NCBI GenBank assembly: GCA_019454045.1 | Contig: SKCR01018444.1 | Coordinates: 243,279 to 307,278 of the forward strand | Source: Zanthoxylum bungeanum | Taxonomy: Eukaryota > Streptophyta > Magnoliopsida > Sapindales > Rutaceae | Direction: 5' to 3' | DNA: 64,000 bases | Shown: in pieces, positions 33,223 to 44,360 of the stretch | How the letters are laid out: each line of letters starts with the position of its first letter | Position numbering within the stretch: position 1 is the first letter of the stretch | Notes under the pieces: generated by a model | The model's database searches: none | Seen by the model: only the letters and a program-made list of their open reading frames with translations | Told to the model about the DNA's origin: nothing | Program-made: the position numbers and the translations under genes

Positions 33223-33957
33223 AAATTTGGGGAATTCCACAATCAAAAATTTCTTATTACTAAATCATATAAACATCAATTACTTTAACTCAACGATATC
33301 CCTAATCCTTTAAATCATCAAAACATCAATTTCCAAAACTTTGGGTTAAGTTTCCTTACCTTATTTTTTGTTAAATCTTCTTCATCCTTCATGGTTGTTT
33401 CTTTCTTTCTTTTTCTTTTTCCATCTTGCTTGATGAATGAACATCACCCATTGCCCTTCTTCTTTCTTCTTCCTTTCTCCTTCTTCTCTCACTCACGTTT
33501 TTCTTTCTTATTTCTTTCTTAATTTTTGAAACATGGAATAGTAACCTCCTTATATACTAGGGCTCATTTGATATTTGAAAACATGTAGAAAATTGTAGAA
33601 ATGTGGGGAAAATTTGAGATTATTCTAGATAGGTCCGCGGCACTATTCATCCAAAATTTTAATCTGAATTTTCGACTAACTTCCGTTCCGAATTTGAAAT
33701 TATGTTCAATGCGGAAGTCGTAGATCTTGATCTTAGCTTTCCGACGATATAACATTCATAAAAATTATAGTTCATATGAAAAATTTACGACCCACATACC
33801 ATGGGCTATCCGCAGTGGAACATCGTAACATCTAATATCGGATTCTCGAAAAACCTACCAATAGTCATCTCACGAGAGCATATGTTTCCAAACTTTGTTT
33901 ACATTTCGTCGCACTTGTCTCACAGTGAAACAGTAGTTAAAATCCCCGATCGTTACA
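33223..33957 (-). mobile_element. Gypsy G1 LTR, 5' portion
   Basis: Matches 17931-18698 and starts TGTAACGATCGGGGATTTT at 33957 on the minus strand. It lacks the 3' part of the LTR, which may be the piece at 26606-27204. No gene; contains a CTTTC-rich block at 33395-33500. Confidence 0.75.
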
Positions 33958-34396
33958 TATTGAGACGTTAGAATTGAGGAAGAGCGATTATGTCAAGTCA
34001 ATTTAAGAAGTCACATATCAAATCTGTAATTCAAATGAACATGTCACATAAGTTTTCCCAAGTTTTCCATTCCTGCAAGAATGTCTCCATGACCAAGTCA
34101 GTTCCATAAACACCTTCAAGAGGCCAAATTCAAATCCATACTCCCAAACCTATAATTCTGATTTGAGGAACCATCCAAACTTCAATTGGAGGAATGATAA
34201 CCAAGCACAACCATCGCAACAACCTCCTAAGGTACAACAAAATTCTCAGAACTATGAACCATATGTCCCACCACCTAGAAAAACCCTTGGGGATACCTTA
34301 CATGCATTCATTGAGAAACAGGAAGCCATCAATAACCAAAATTTTCAAATATTGATTGATCTAAAAGATACTTTTTCTAAATCACATCTGCATTGA
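33958..34396 (+). pseudogene. Athila-type gag, C-terminal part (plus-strand LOG-carrying element)
   Basis: Broken frames up to 34162, then 77 open codons (34163-34396) starting MRNHPNFNWRND, the conserved stretch after the nucleocapsid of Athila-lineage gag, followed by a Gln/Pro-rich region and TLGDTLHAFIEKQE. The N-terminal gag, primer site and 5' LTR are missing: the element is cut at 33957 by the G1 LTR fragment. Confidence 0.85.
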
Positions 34397-34559
34397 CCAT
34401 CTATAAGAAATGAAAGTTTCTTGTAGAACCACAACCAAACCCCAAGAATCATCAAAACCCTCGCGGTGGTAGTTATGGTAGTCAACACATAGACCAAGTC
34501 AAATTTATTATTACTATTTGGACTAGTAAGGTCATCCAAAGACCCATTCTTTAACCTCG

Positions 34560-35493
34560 TGAAGATTCAACTTCTGAGGGTAAGGAATGGGTTGATGAAC
34601 CATTACTTATCGTTGATAATAACAACTTGGCACATGCACCTCTATTTCCTCAAGCTTTGAAAATAAAGAAATTGAACCATTCCCCTTAGTTATATGAAAT
34701 ATTCAAACAGGTGAAGGTCAATATTCCCTTGTTAGATTCCATCAAACAGATACCATATTATGCCAAATTTCTAAAAGACTTTTGCACCGTTAAAAAAAGA
34801 CATCAGGTAATAAAGAAAAGTTTTCTAGCCGAACAGGTAAGTTCCATTTTCTCATCCAATAAAGCATTAAAATACAAAGACCCTGGTTGTCCAACTATTT
34901 CATGTATTATTGGAAATCATAAAATTGAACATGCATTACTTGATCTTGGAACTAGTTTCAATTTGCTTCCATTTTCGGTTACCAACAACTTAATATCAGT
35001 GAGTTAAAACCAACTTCAACTACTCTTTTACTTGCCGATATATCAGTCAGGGTACCAAAAGGAATTGTGGAAGACGTGTTATTACAAGTCGATAAATTCA
35101 TATATCATTTGGATTTTATTATTTTGGAAACACAACCTGTAGCAGACAATTACAAGCCAATTCTTGTAATACTTGGTAGTCCATTTTTAGCAACAACTAA
35201 TGATTTAATTAATTACATGAATGGAATCATGAATTTTTCATTTGGCAAATATGACGTTGGAGCTTAATATTTTAAACATGTGCAAACAACGATACAATGA
35301 GGACAGTGAAAATGAGAGCATGGAACTAATTGAACCAATTTTTGAAGAACATATTCAGGAAAGTTTATCTGACCCTATGGAAATTTGTACAGCTAATTTT
35401 CTTGAATCAAATACGCAGTTAAATTCGGATATTTCTAATGATTTTTCTATACTTGATGCTACACATGTACTGGAAGATGATGGAGAGAAATAA
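34560..35493 (+). pseudogene. Athila-type aspartic protease region
   Basis: Three frames cover the pol start. 34711-35007 has VNIPLLDSIKQIPYYAKFLK, KYKDPGCPTISCIIGNHKIE and the active-site stretch ALLDLGTSFNLLPFSV, with Asp in the DLG form typical of this lineage. 35067-35267 has EDVLLQVDKFIYHLDFI and ILGSPFLATTND. 35242-35493 starts MANMTLELNILNMCKQ and turns acidic. A stop after VTNNLIS and a frame change near 35250 break the sequence. Confidence 0.88.
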
Positions 35494-36580
35494 AATTTTG
35501 AGGAACCAGAAACACTGGAAGAAGAAAAACATGAGGAAACACCCAAATTGGAATTAAAGACCTTGCCAGAAGGACTAAAGAATGCATTTCTTGGAGATGA
35601 ACCAACTTACCATGTGGTAATTTCTTCCTCTCTCACAAGCGATCAAGAAGTAAGTTGTTAAATATGTTGAAAGAACATAAACTGACAATTGGATGGACTT
35701 TAAAAGATATAAAAGACATTAATAATTTGATATGTATATAAAGAATACATTTAGAAGATAATGTCAAGACATATCGTCAACCCCAAAGAAGATTAAACCC
35801 TCACATGAAAGAAGTGGTAAAAACAGAAGTCCTTAAACTTCTTAATGTGGGCATTATCTACCCTATCTCCGATAGTAAGTGGGTAAGTCCTACATAAATT
35901 GTATCAAAGGTGTCAGGAATAACTGTCATAAAAAATGATAAAGAATAATAAATTCCAACTCAAATCTCATCTAGTTGGCGTATGTGTATTTATTATATAA
36001 AACTACATGACGCCACTAGAAAAAAATCATTTTCATTTACCATTTCTTGACCAAATTTTGGAAAGAGTAGCAGGACATCCCTACTACTGCTTTCTTGATG
36101 GTTACTCAGGTTATTATCAAATTTCCATTGCTTTAGAAGACCAGGAAAAAACCACATTCACATATCCCTTTGGAACATTTGCATTTAGGAAAATACCATT
36201 TGGATTTTGTAATGTACCATCAACGTTCCAACGATGCATGTTAAGCATATTTAGTGACATGATTGAACATTGTTTAGAGGTCTTATGGATGATATAACTA
36301 TTTTGGGAATTCATTTGATAATTGCCTGAATAATATGGAAAATATTTTGAAAAGATGTGAAGAAAAATGCCTTATATTAAACTAGGAAAAATGCCATTTC
36401 ATGACTGCTTCAAGAATTATTTTGGGTCACGTTGTGTCATCTAAAGGCATTGAGGTTGACAAGGTAAAAATAGAGGTAATCTCTAAATTGATAACAACAA
36501 AAACAGTCAGTGAAATTCGTTCATTCTTATGATATGCATGATTTTATCAGAGGTTCATTAAAAACTTTAATACCATAACC
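35494..36580 (+). pseudogene. Athila-type reverse transcriptase
   Basis: Copies element RNA to DNA in intact relatives. Fragments include EDNVKTYRQPQRRLNPHMKE near 35757 and VLKLLNVGIIYPISDSKWVS after it. The best frame (36007-36297) has PYYCFLDGYSGYYQI and YPFGTFAFRKIPFGFCNVPS. The frame is lost by one missing base just before the catalytic MDD, which lies in another frame at about 36285-36293. From there to 36580 the frame is repeatedly broken but the RT-RNase H connection is still visible (HVVSSKGIEVDK near 36430). Confidence 0.9.
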
Positions 36581-37090
36581 AGACCATTGTGTAGCCTCAT
36601 ATTAAAAGATGCAACATTTGAATGGACAGAAGAATGTAAGAAATCATTTGAAAAGATTATCAATCTTTTAACTTATGCTCCTATCATGCAATCCCCTTAT
36701 TGGTCTTTGTCTTTTGAGCTAATGTGTGATACCAGTTATTATGCAGTTAGCCATGTATTAAGACAGAGAAATAAAGGTAAGTCATATGCAATTTACTACG
36801 CAAGTAGAACTTTAAATAGTGTACAAATGAATTACACTACCATAGAAAAAGAACTACTTTCTGTAATATTTGCACTATAAAAATTTCGATAATATTTAAT
36901 TGGTTCATCAACTGTTGTTTATTCTAATCATGTTGTTTTTAGATATTTGATGTCTAAACATAATGTGAAGTCAATATTACTACGCTAGATTTTGTTGCTA
37001 CAAGAATTCAATCTCACTATCAAGGACAAGAAATGAGACGAGAATATAGTTGGAGATAATTTATCTAGACTCACAAATGAGTCATCAATT
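36581..37090 (+). pseudogene. Athila-type RNase H
   Basis: The open part (36587-36880) has FEWTEECKKSFEKI, MCDTSYYAVSHVLRQR and IYYASRTLNSVQMNYTTIEK, the usual gypsy RNase H order with the first Asp present. Single stops interrupt it from 36881 on; YLIGSSTVVYSNH and DNLSRL can still be read downstream. Confidence 0.9.
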
Positions 37091-38060
37091 GACACAACTC
37101 ATATCAATGACTCTTTTCCTGATGATTTTTTATTTTCTGTAAATACAATGTCTTGGTATGCTAATATTGTCAATTTTCTTCCAACATGAAAAATACCTCT
37201 AGACTGGAGCCATCAAGACAAGAAGAAATTTTTGACCGAAGTCAAAAGATTCTACTAGGACGATCCATATCTATTCAAGTATTTCCCTGATCATATTTTC
37301 CGACGATACTTACTGAACAATAAGATAAGTAGTGTTATTCAGTTTTGTCATTCAGAAGCATGTGAATGTCACTTCTCTTTAAAAAAACCGCTGCAAAAAT
37401 CTAGCAGTGTGGATTTTATTGGCCTATCTTATTTAAAGATACATATATTTTTTACAAAATATGTGAAAATTATCAAAAGTTGGGATCCATTTCAAAACGA
37501 AACATGATGCCTTTAATCTCATCATTGTTATCGAAATCTTTGATTGTTGGGGAATTGATTTCATAGGTCTATTTCCACCGTCTTTAGGAATGTCTCATTA
37601 TCATCTAATATATGGAAGACCTTGTCATTTTCCCGTAGAACTTGTGCATTAGGCATATTGGGCTATTAAAGCATTCAACTCAAACCTTGAAAATGCCAGT
37701 CATGAACGTAAACTGTAATTAAATGAACTTGAAGAGTTAATGAATGATACTTATAAGAATGCAAAAAATTTTAATGATAAAATTAAGGTCTTTCATGATA
37801 GTCGAATTTCACGAAAAATAATTGAAATTGTCAAAATAAATTTCTTTATAATTATCATCTTCATTTATTTCCAGTAAAATTGAAATCCAAATGGAGTGGC
37901 CCATTCATTGTGAAGCATGTTTACCCATATGGAACTATTGACAATGAGAATCTTAAGGATGATGATGTATTTAAAGTAAATGGATAACGTCTGAAACCAT
38001 TTTTGGAGTGTTCAAATTTTCAAGAATCCTTTTTCCTTTCAAATCCAGTATACTATGATT
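37091..38060 (+). pseudogene. Athila-type integrase, decayed
   Basis: Degenerate frames only. Near 37250 the sequence reads DDPYLFKYFPDHIFRR, near 37550 FDCWGIDFIG (the first Asp of the core), near 37610 HLIYGRPCHFPVEL, and at 37870-38000 PVKLKSKWSGPFIVKHVYPY and FKVNG, the C-terminal module of this lineage. The middle of the core appears deleted. Polyprotein coding ends near 38060. Confidence 0.85.
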
Positions 38061-38192
38061 GATGTATTTTAAGCTGCTATTTTCTTTTCTTTTATTTTGT
38101 ATATGTCTAATTTCCATTTTCTTGTGTTTTAGAGTATTTTTTTCTTTTTTCAGAGTCTTACACCCCGATTAAACATCAGATAATGATACTCC

Positions 38193-38693
38193 ATGACTCT
38201 AAGACGGTTCTTTCAATTTCCTAAAATTATTGATACCTTACAGTCAAGGCATGAAGGAAACTCTTGTAAAACTCCACAGTCATTTCATTCTATCCCCCAA
38301 AATGCTCTGATGAAAATTTACAAAGTACGCACCGAAAGAATGAGGCTTCTTATGATCAATGGTATTTTTCGTGATATTCGTTGGGTAATTGAAGCAAGGG
38401 TTCGTTTGGCAAGTGAGTCATATGACCCCTTCATTTCTTATATGTCTGGTATAGGGAAAAACACCTATACCAAAAAACGAAGAGCTAAACAATTAGTTAT
38501 TTGTTATAAATATGCACGCTGGATGTGCAACACTCATTGTCGATCTTTAGGAATGGTTTCTGACAATCGCAAAGATAAAATTCAATTAATTAGAAATAGC
38601 TTGAGTAAAGAGTCTTTATATGATATATCATTGACTCTTGAGATGCATCATAATGGACATGTTCATCGAGTGATTCGCAAATTGCATATATAA
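38193..38693 (+). CDS. Unrecognised 166-codon basic protein between integrase and LOG
   Basis: An uninterrupted frame of 166 codons (MTLRRFFQFPKIIDT), rich in Arg, Lys and His, with KKRRAKQLVICYKYARWMCN in the second half and ending HVHRVIRKLHI. I see no signal peptide and no clear membrane segment. It lies where some Athila relatives carry an extra (env-like) ORF, but it is short, basic and soluble-looking. It may be the N-terminal part of a longer product or a chance survivor. It has no counterpart in the minus-strand LOG-carrying element. Function unknown. Confidence 0.5.
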   Translation: MTLRRFFQFPKIIDTLQSRHEGNSCKTPQSFHSIPQNALMKIYKVRTERMRLLMINGIFRDIRWVIEARVRLASESYDPFISYMSGIGKNTYTKKRRAKQLVICYKYARWMCNTHCRSLGMVSDNRKDKIQLIRNSLSKESLYDISLTLEMHHNGHVHRVIRKLHI

Positions 38694-39120
38694 TTTCAAA
38701 AAGAAATACAACAATACAGTATCGGGAATCTGACTTTAAAGTCCATGTTTGCCAATTTGTAAGAAAATTGGATGGGAAACATATCCCCTACCCATAGAGG
38801 GCATTCAAGCCATTACTGGACGTAAAATCAGAGGAAGATGTGAGCCAGAATCATAACTACCAGTAAATATTGTTTCAATTTATTGCTTTGATTTCCTTTA
38901 GTTTAAATTACTGTTTGGTTTACTTTAATTTATTGTTTTGATTTCTTTTACTTTAACTTTTCCGACAGTATCTAAACTTTTTAACTTTCACGATCTATTT
39001 TACTGTTCATCTGATAATTGTCAATTTTTAGATACCAGTGCCTTTATTACTCACATTTTTTCAGGATCCATAAGTACAACTTGTCTCTTCGACACATCCA
39101 AATAAGAGAGTGAAAATGAA
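38694..39120 (+). other. Spacer before the second LOG-like frame
   Basis: No gene seen. AT-rich, with repeated TTGATTTC(C/T)TTTA(G/C)TTTAA words near 38890-38960. The last 60 bases (GTCTCTTCGACACATCCAAATAAGAGAG) match the stretch just upstream of the minus-strand LOG-like frame at 31300-31340. Confidence 0.6.
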
Positions 39121-39771
39121 ATGGAGAAAATTTCAAGACGACGAGTCACTAATATCTGTGTATTTTGTGGATCTAATTATAGAATTAAGCCAAAATTTGT
39201 CGAGGCTGTAAAATAATTGGGTAGAGTTATGGCGTAAAGAAACATGCACTTAGTATATAGTGGTGGCAATCTTGGATTGATGGGATGTGTTTCAAAGGCC
39301 ATGCAAGAAAGAGACGGTCAAGTTTTAGGAATCATTCCAAAAACATTGGCAGACGGAAATCTCATCGAAATCAAATGGAGAATAATACATTGTCTCAAGT
39401 ATGTATGAAATACTTATAGAAATGATTTATCATAATGATGTGTTTATTCCTTTACCAGGTGGGCTGGGCATATTGGAAGAAATATTCACAACTGCATCAT
39501 GGGCAAATTTGAACATTCACCGAAAACTCATTGGACTATTTAATGTAGATCATTTTTTGATTTTCTTTTAGTATTTTTTGATGACGCTAAAAGACTTAGG
39601 TTCATTTCAAAATCGGTAAAAGATATTATTCTTAATGCAGGAAAATATGTTGATTTAATCGGCCAACTGTTAGCCTATGAACAAAAAATCGACCCAATGT
39701 TTTCCAAGTTGGACTGGTCAGATAACGATCGTGGAAAGAAGCATATAGTGGACTTGAATCTTAATCTGTAA
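39121..39771 (+). pseudogene. Second LOG-like frame, in the plus-strand Athila-type element
   Basis: Same family and place as 30646-31298. From ATG at 39121: NICVFCGSN at residues 11-19, two stops flanking LGRVMA, then MHLVYSGGNLGLMGCVSKAM, GQVLGIIPKTLADGN, a small frame change near 39387, SSMYEILIEMI, then DVFIPLPGGLGILEEIF (the family's PGGxGTxEE with Thr replaced by Ile), SWANLNIHRKLIGLFNVDH, a stop, and the tail SKLDWSDNDRGKK to the stop at 39769-39771. No introns. It lies downstream of pol and of the unknown ORF, and upstream of the element's 3' end. It differs from the minus copy at many positions, so the two are not a recent duplicate. Confidence 0.9.
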
Positions 39772-40255
39772 CTTTTTTGGGTAAAATAATAATGTTGTTG
39801 AGTCAAATTTCTTTTCCACACTATTCTGGTGATGTCTTCTAAACTCTACCTCTTCTTATTCAGACATTGGGGACAATGTCTCAATTTTATTGAGGGGATA
39901 GTTAACTCGATAGTTTTCATTTTTTGTGTTTTCCTTTTTGTAAAAAAAAAATATATTATTTTTTGTGTTATTGTTCTTTTTTTAAAAAAAAAATTACACA
40001 CAAACAAATAATAAATTTTTGACTAACCAAGTAAAATTGTTATTCAGATATGGCAGTGTAAGGATTTTTTGCTCTTGAGACGCATCTCAATGTATTTCGT
40101 AACAAGTTATTTTTGTTCATTTCTTTTTGAATCATTTAAATTTATGAATTCTCAATAATATTGATTAAATTTGATCTTCATATGCTCATTTGACATGTAT
40201 TATCCACATACACGGTAACATATGATCATGAGCTGTAAGTGAAAATTTTATAACT
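39772..40255 (+). other. 3' region of the plus-strand LOG-carrying element
   Basis: Non-coding. It has the perfect inverted repeat GACATTGGGGACAATGTC at 39863-39880, also present in the minus copy (30570-30587), T- and A-runs at 39940-40000, and a last stretch (about 40155-40255) that matches 30170-30270 in reverse. The element is then cut; its 3' LTR is not present. Confidence 0.7.
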
Positions 40256-41577
40256 TAATCCAATTAAATCAAGACAAAGTTTAACAAATGGATTATTTCA
40301 TTGTCTACCACATTGATTTAATCCGATTAATCAAGACAAATACACCTATTATTACATATTTTTAATTACCAAAATATCCTCCAATAGTAGAGATATTTAT
40401 GAAATTATAACAAAACCCTTATGCGATTTTGGATTAATCCAATTGGGTCAAAGTAAGTAATTAATGTTATCCAATAACACTTATTTATTTTAATTGATAA
40501 TTATAATATCAAAAATTATTTATTATAAAAAATTATTGGCTACCAAAGTGCTCAACGGGTACACTTCATATTGTAGGACTCTCTAAGTCTAGACAAGGTT
40601 GTCATATGAGCCTAGCTTATATGTACGCAATTCGGCTACCTCCGAATTAGCGAAGAACATGAACGACCTTTTTGAACTATACAAGTCGAAGTCATCACAT
40701 ATGTTTAATAATCCATATGTCGTATGTTATCCGAGTTATGCTTAGGAAACATAAATTACACCATCAAGTTTCCAAGGCGCACATCTCATGTCGACATGTC
40801 CATGATTCTTTACAACTAATCAAAATACCATTTCTGATATATGCAATCCATCATAGGTGATCAGCTTTGACCAATGTCTTAAGAATCGTGACTTACTTAC
40901 ATGGATACCTAAACCCCTTATGGTACATATATGGGCCGACGGATCTTATCTTGATACGCACTTGATTAACGAGTGCATCTGTCCACACCCAACAAATATC
41001 TATAGGTCAGATCATGAAAGGTCTTTGACATATATGGTATCAAAGTGTGGAGGATCACACACAAAATCAATATTATCCTATAGTAAAAGGATCACATATG
41101 CTACTTGACTCGAGGAGATTCCTATTGACAATGGTGTGTACTTCCAAGTATTAGGAATCACCTGTGAGTCATTCAGTATTCACTCAAAAAAATACCCGCA
41201 TGTCTGTATGAGTTTCCCTTACTCATGGTATATCGGGTTAAACCATTAGAACTTCAATTTCAATATACGACATGTGCTAGTGTTCTAGGTTATATGAATT
41301 CGATCGTATTCCAAAACCAATGACTAGGAATATTTACTTTATGAATAGTTTATAATAGTAATATTATCCCAATGTCGGACCACCCAGTGTCCAGTATTAC
41401 TACATGACTATTTTAAGGTCGATGTCATTCTCATCATATTTATATATCAAACTAATATGCATAATGACATTACCATTAACAAGGTTGAAATGAAAATGTA
41501 TTTATTTTGTTAATAAATAATAAAATATAATGTACAATACATTATTCGGATTGGCGCTCCAAGTACCAACTCCAACA
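40256..41577 (-). mobile_element. Copia D LTR, inverted copy
   Basis: On the minus strand it begins TGTTGGAGTTGGTACTTGG at 41577 and matches 41744-42302 base for base over long stretches. The left limit is uncertain: 40256 marks where similarity to the neighbouring gypsy element stops. The 40550-41250 part resembles the copia C LTR in layout. No gene inside; ORFs at 40672-41108 are not recognisable. Confidence 0.7.
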
Positions 41578-41743
41578 ATTAGAGAGATTATTGAACGAAA
41601 AGACATAGTCGTCTTGAAGGTTCAAGGACAAGACAACATACCAGACCCACTTACTAAGGCCTTACCTCCTAAGTTAGTCGATAAACATTTGGAGGAGGTT
41701 GGACTTCAATACCATCTGAATTGGCACTACGCAAGTGGGAGTT
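41578..41743 (+). pseudogene. Copia D RNase H end and polypurine tract
   Basis: A 166-bp stub encoding REIIERKDIVVLKVQGQDN and PDPLTKALPPKLVDKHLEEV, the last residues of a copia polyprotein, followed by the purine tract AAGTGGGAG at 41733-41741. It is joined on the left directly to the head of an inverted LTR of the same family and on the right to a normally oriented one. Confidence 0.88.
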
Positions 41744-41869
41744 TGTTGGAGTTGGTGCTTGAGCGCCAATCTGAATAATGTATTGTACATTATATTTATT
41801 ATTTTTTAATAAAATAACTATATTTTCATTTCAACATTGTTAATGCTAATGTCATTATGCATATTAGAT

Positions 41870-41906
<37 letters not shown>

Positions 41907-42302
41907 CTGAGAATGACATCGACCTTAGAATAGTCATGTAGTAATATTGGACACTAGGTGGTACGACAATGGGATAATATTACTATTATAAATTATTCTT
42001 AAAGTAAATATTCTTAGTTGTTTGTTTTGGAATACGGTCGAATTCCTATAACCTATAAAACTAGCACATGTCGTATGTTGGAGTTATTCCAATGGTTTAA
42101 CCTAATGTACCATGAGCTGGAGAAGCTCGTATAGACATATGGGTATTTGTTGGAGCGAATACTGAATGAATCACAAGTGATTCCTAATAGTTGAAAATAC
42201 ACACCACCATCAACAGGAATCTCCTCGAGTCAAGTAGCATATGTGATCCATGGACTATAGGATAACTTTTATTTTGTGTGTGATCCTAATCTGTGAAATC
42301 AC
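41744..42302 (+). mobile_element. Copia D LTR, first 559 bp
   Basis: Starts TGTTGGAGTTGGTGCTTGAG after the purine tract and stops at 42302, where Athila-type LTR sequence begins. Includes a (TA)n run at about 41870-41901 that the inverted copy lacks. Confidence 0.85.
41870..41901. repeat. (AT)n microsatellite
   Basis: About 16 uninterrupted TA units. The inverted LTR copy has only a short ATATAAATAT at the matching place, so the run expanded after the two copies separated. Confidence 0.9.
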
Positions 42303-42631
42303 ACATGTTACGCAAGCGCACATATCGCTCAAGTAGTATAAAAATATCGATCCCACGGGGACTTAATTTCTCATTATGTTAATTATTGATGCCAAATGTT
42401 TATAGGTATCTAATTGAGGTAAGAAGGGATTGGTTGTTGGTTGAAGATGGTTTTAACTAAATAAATAAATAAAAATAAAAAGACAAAGAAAATACAAAGG
42501 AAAATAATAAAAGACAAAACATCTAGGGTTGTGAATACACACAATATTATTCTAATGATTAATTTATTCTCTTATACATATGTAATATATTAGTTTGTTA
42601 ACCTGGAACACGAAGATATGCAAAAGCCTCA
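42303..42631 (-). mobile_element. Athila-type LTR fragment (3' end part)
   Basis: Matches 27220-27545 and 62560-62890, including ATACTACTTGA(A/G)CGATA and TCGATCCCACG. Only the last 330 bp of the LTR are present. No gene. Confidence 0.85.
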
Positions 42632-42984
42632 CCTTGAAAGCCTTTAGTAATCGGGCCATACCATTCTCATATGAACTCTAATTTTTATGAATTTTATATC
42701 ATCGAAAAGGTTAGACCGAGACCTACAATGTTTACGTTGTACATTTTTCCAAATTCGAATCCAAAATGGGTCAAAAATCGTAATTTGAGTAACAGCTATC
42801 GTAATTTCTTGAATAATATTTCAATAAAACGTCAGCATTCTTTCTTAGTACATGTTTGAATACACTAATTGCCTTATTATGAAAGGTACCTCTGCCGTTA
42901 GTCGTCTCTTTCAGGTTTTCTGAATAACTATTTTCTTTTTCACACATATCCCTAACTTTTTCCTAAATCGTTTCCGGCTTAGTG
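42632..42984 (+). mobile_element. Gypsy LTR fragment related to G1
   Basis: 42650-42850 resembles the reverse complement of 33690-33790 (TCATATGAACTATAATTTTT, ATCGTCGGAAAG in that copy), so it is a diverged LTR of the G1 type in plus orientation. 42860-42984 has no recognisable feature. Confidence 0.5.
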
Positions 42985-43780
42985 TGAAGCTCTAATTTTT
43001 GCTTAGGTCGTCCTTTATAGATTTTCGACCAAACGTACTCTTATATTTTTTTTATGTAAAGTATTTCTTCAGTCTGTCCAATTTGATGAGTTCCGTGAAC
43101 TCATTTCCTTCCATATAAGACAATTGCACTGCTATGTTCTTCATGATTTTTTTAACCAGATAAGGCTCTTCCCAGTTGGGCTTGAACTTTCCTATTAGGT
43201 CCATTGCTAGTGCCCTCGACTATTTTAGCACTAAATCCTCTTCTTTAATCATGTTGGGCTTGATCCGTTTATTAAAAAATTGAGCTATTCTCCTTTGATA
43301 CAGTTGCATGTGATAAAACGCCTTCATCTTCATCTGACATAACTAATTTTTTCAAATATGCATGTAACCCATTCTTGGTCGGGCAAGTTTTCCTCTGTCA
43401 TAACTCTCATTGATTGTACTTGTATCTCTACTGGAACTACTGCTTCCATCCCGTAATCAAAGAGCATGGTGTAGCTTATGTTGCGGTTCTGAACGAAGTT
43501 CTATACCCCCATAAAGTGAACATAAACTTGTCTGCCTAATCTTTGTAAGTTTCTGTCATCTTAGCCAGGATCATTTTTAGAGTCTTGCTGGTGGCCTCTA
43601 TTATCCCATTTTCATGCGGCCTATATAGCGGAGACTTGTAGTGCTTAATCTCGTACTTTTGTATCATGGCCTTGGCCTCTCCTTGAAATCACACCTCATT
43701 GTCTGTCACCACATGGTGCGACAAGCTATATCGATGGATGATATTTTGGGCTATAAACGTTTCCATCTTTCTGGCTGTGA
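42985..43780 (-). pseudogene. Tat-like gypsy integrase C-terminal part
   Basis: Minus-strand fragments: HHVVTDNEV, KAMIQKYEIKHYKSPLYRPH, ENGIIEATSKTLKMILAKM (the catalytic Glu region), YGMEAVVPVEIQVQSMRV, AFYHMQLYQRRIAQFFNKR, KFKPNWEEPYLVKKI and EGNEFTELIKLDRLKKYFT. This is the integrase end of a Tat/Retand-like gypsy element, different from the Athila-type copies here. Several stops and shifts. It is cut at 43780 by copia A sequence. Confidence 0.85.
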
Positions 43781-44346
43781 TGTTGGCGGTTAAGAATATC
43801 CTTAAGTATCTTAGACGAACTAAGGATGCTTTCTTAATCTATGGAGATGGAGAACTTGAGGTAACTGGGTATACTGATGCAAGTTTCCAAACCGACAAAG
43901 ACGACTGTAAGTCGCAATCCGGGTACATATTTTGTTTGAATAACGGAGCAGTGAGCTGGAAATCATCCAAGCAAGAGACTGTTGCTGATTCAACAACAGA
44001 AGCAGAGTATATCACTGAAGCTGAAGCAACAAAGGAGGCAGTTTGGATCTGAAAATTCCTAATTTGATTAGGAGTAGTTCCGTTAGCAGCTGAGCCCGTT
44101 CCATTGTATTGTGACAATAACGGGGCAATAGCGCAGGCTAAGGAACCGCGGTCTCATCAACGATCCAATCATGTTCTTCGACGTTTCCATTTGATTCGTG
44201 AGATCATACATCGTGGCGATGTGAAGATCGAGAAGGTCGCATCAGAGGACAAAATTACAGATCCCCTGACGAAAGCCATTCCTCAGAAAAAGTTTGAGCG
44301 ACATGTACATAGTTCAAGAGTTAGATGTTTGAGTGACTGGTTATAG
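43781..44346 (+). pseudogene. Copia A RNase H, 3' end of a truncated element
   Basis: Open from 43781 to a stop at 44050 and then from 44104 to 44346. It encodes VKNILKYLRRTKDAFLIYGD, GYTDASFQTDKDDCKSQSGY, SWKSSKQETVADSTTEAEY, then after one stop YCDNNGAIAQAKEPRSHQRS and KITDPLTKAIPQKKFERHVH. This is the end of a copia polyprotein, better preserved than the equivalent in the next element (50880-51410). It precedes the purine tract at 44349-44360. Confidence 0.9.
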
Positions 44347-44360
44347 GCCAAGTGGGAGAT

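Noticed and set aside
38193..38693. Env-like gene of an Athila element
   Set aside because: No signal peptide, no membrane segment and too short; I keep it as an unknown ORF.
41870..41901. AT run as a replication origin or matrix attachment site
   Set aside because: A simple microsatellite expansion inside an LTR explains it; nothing else supports another role.
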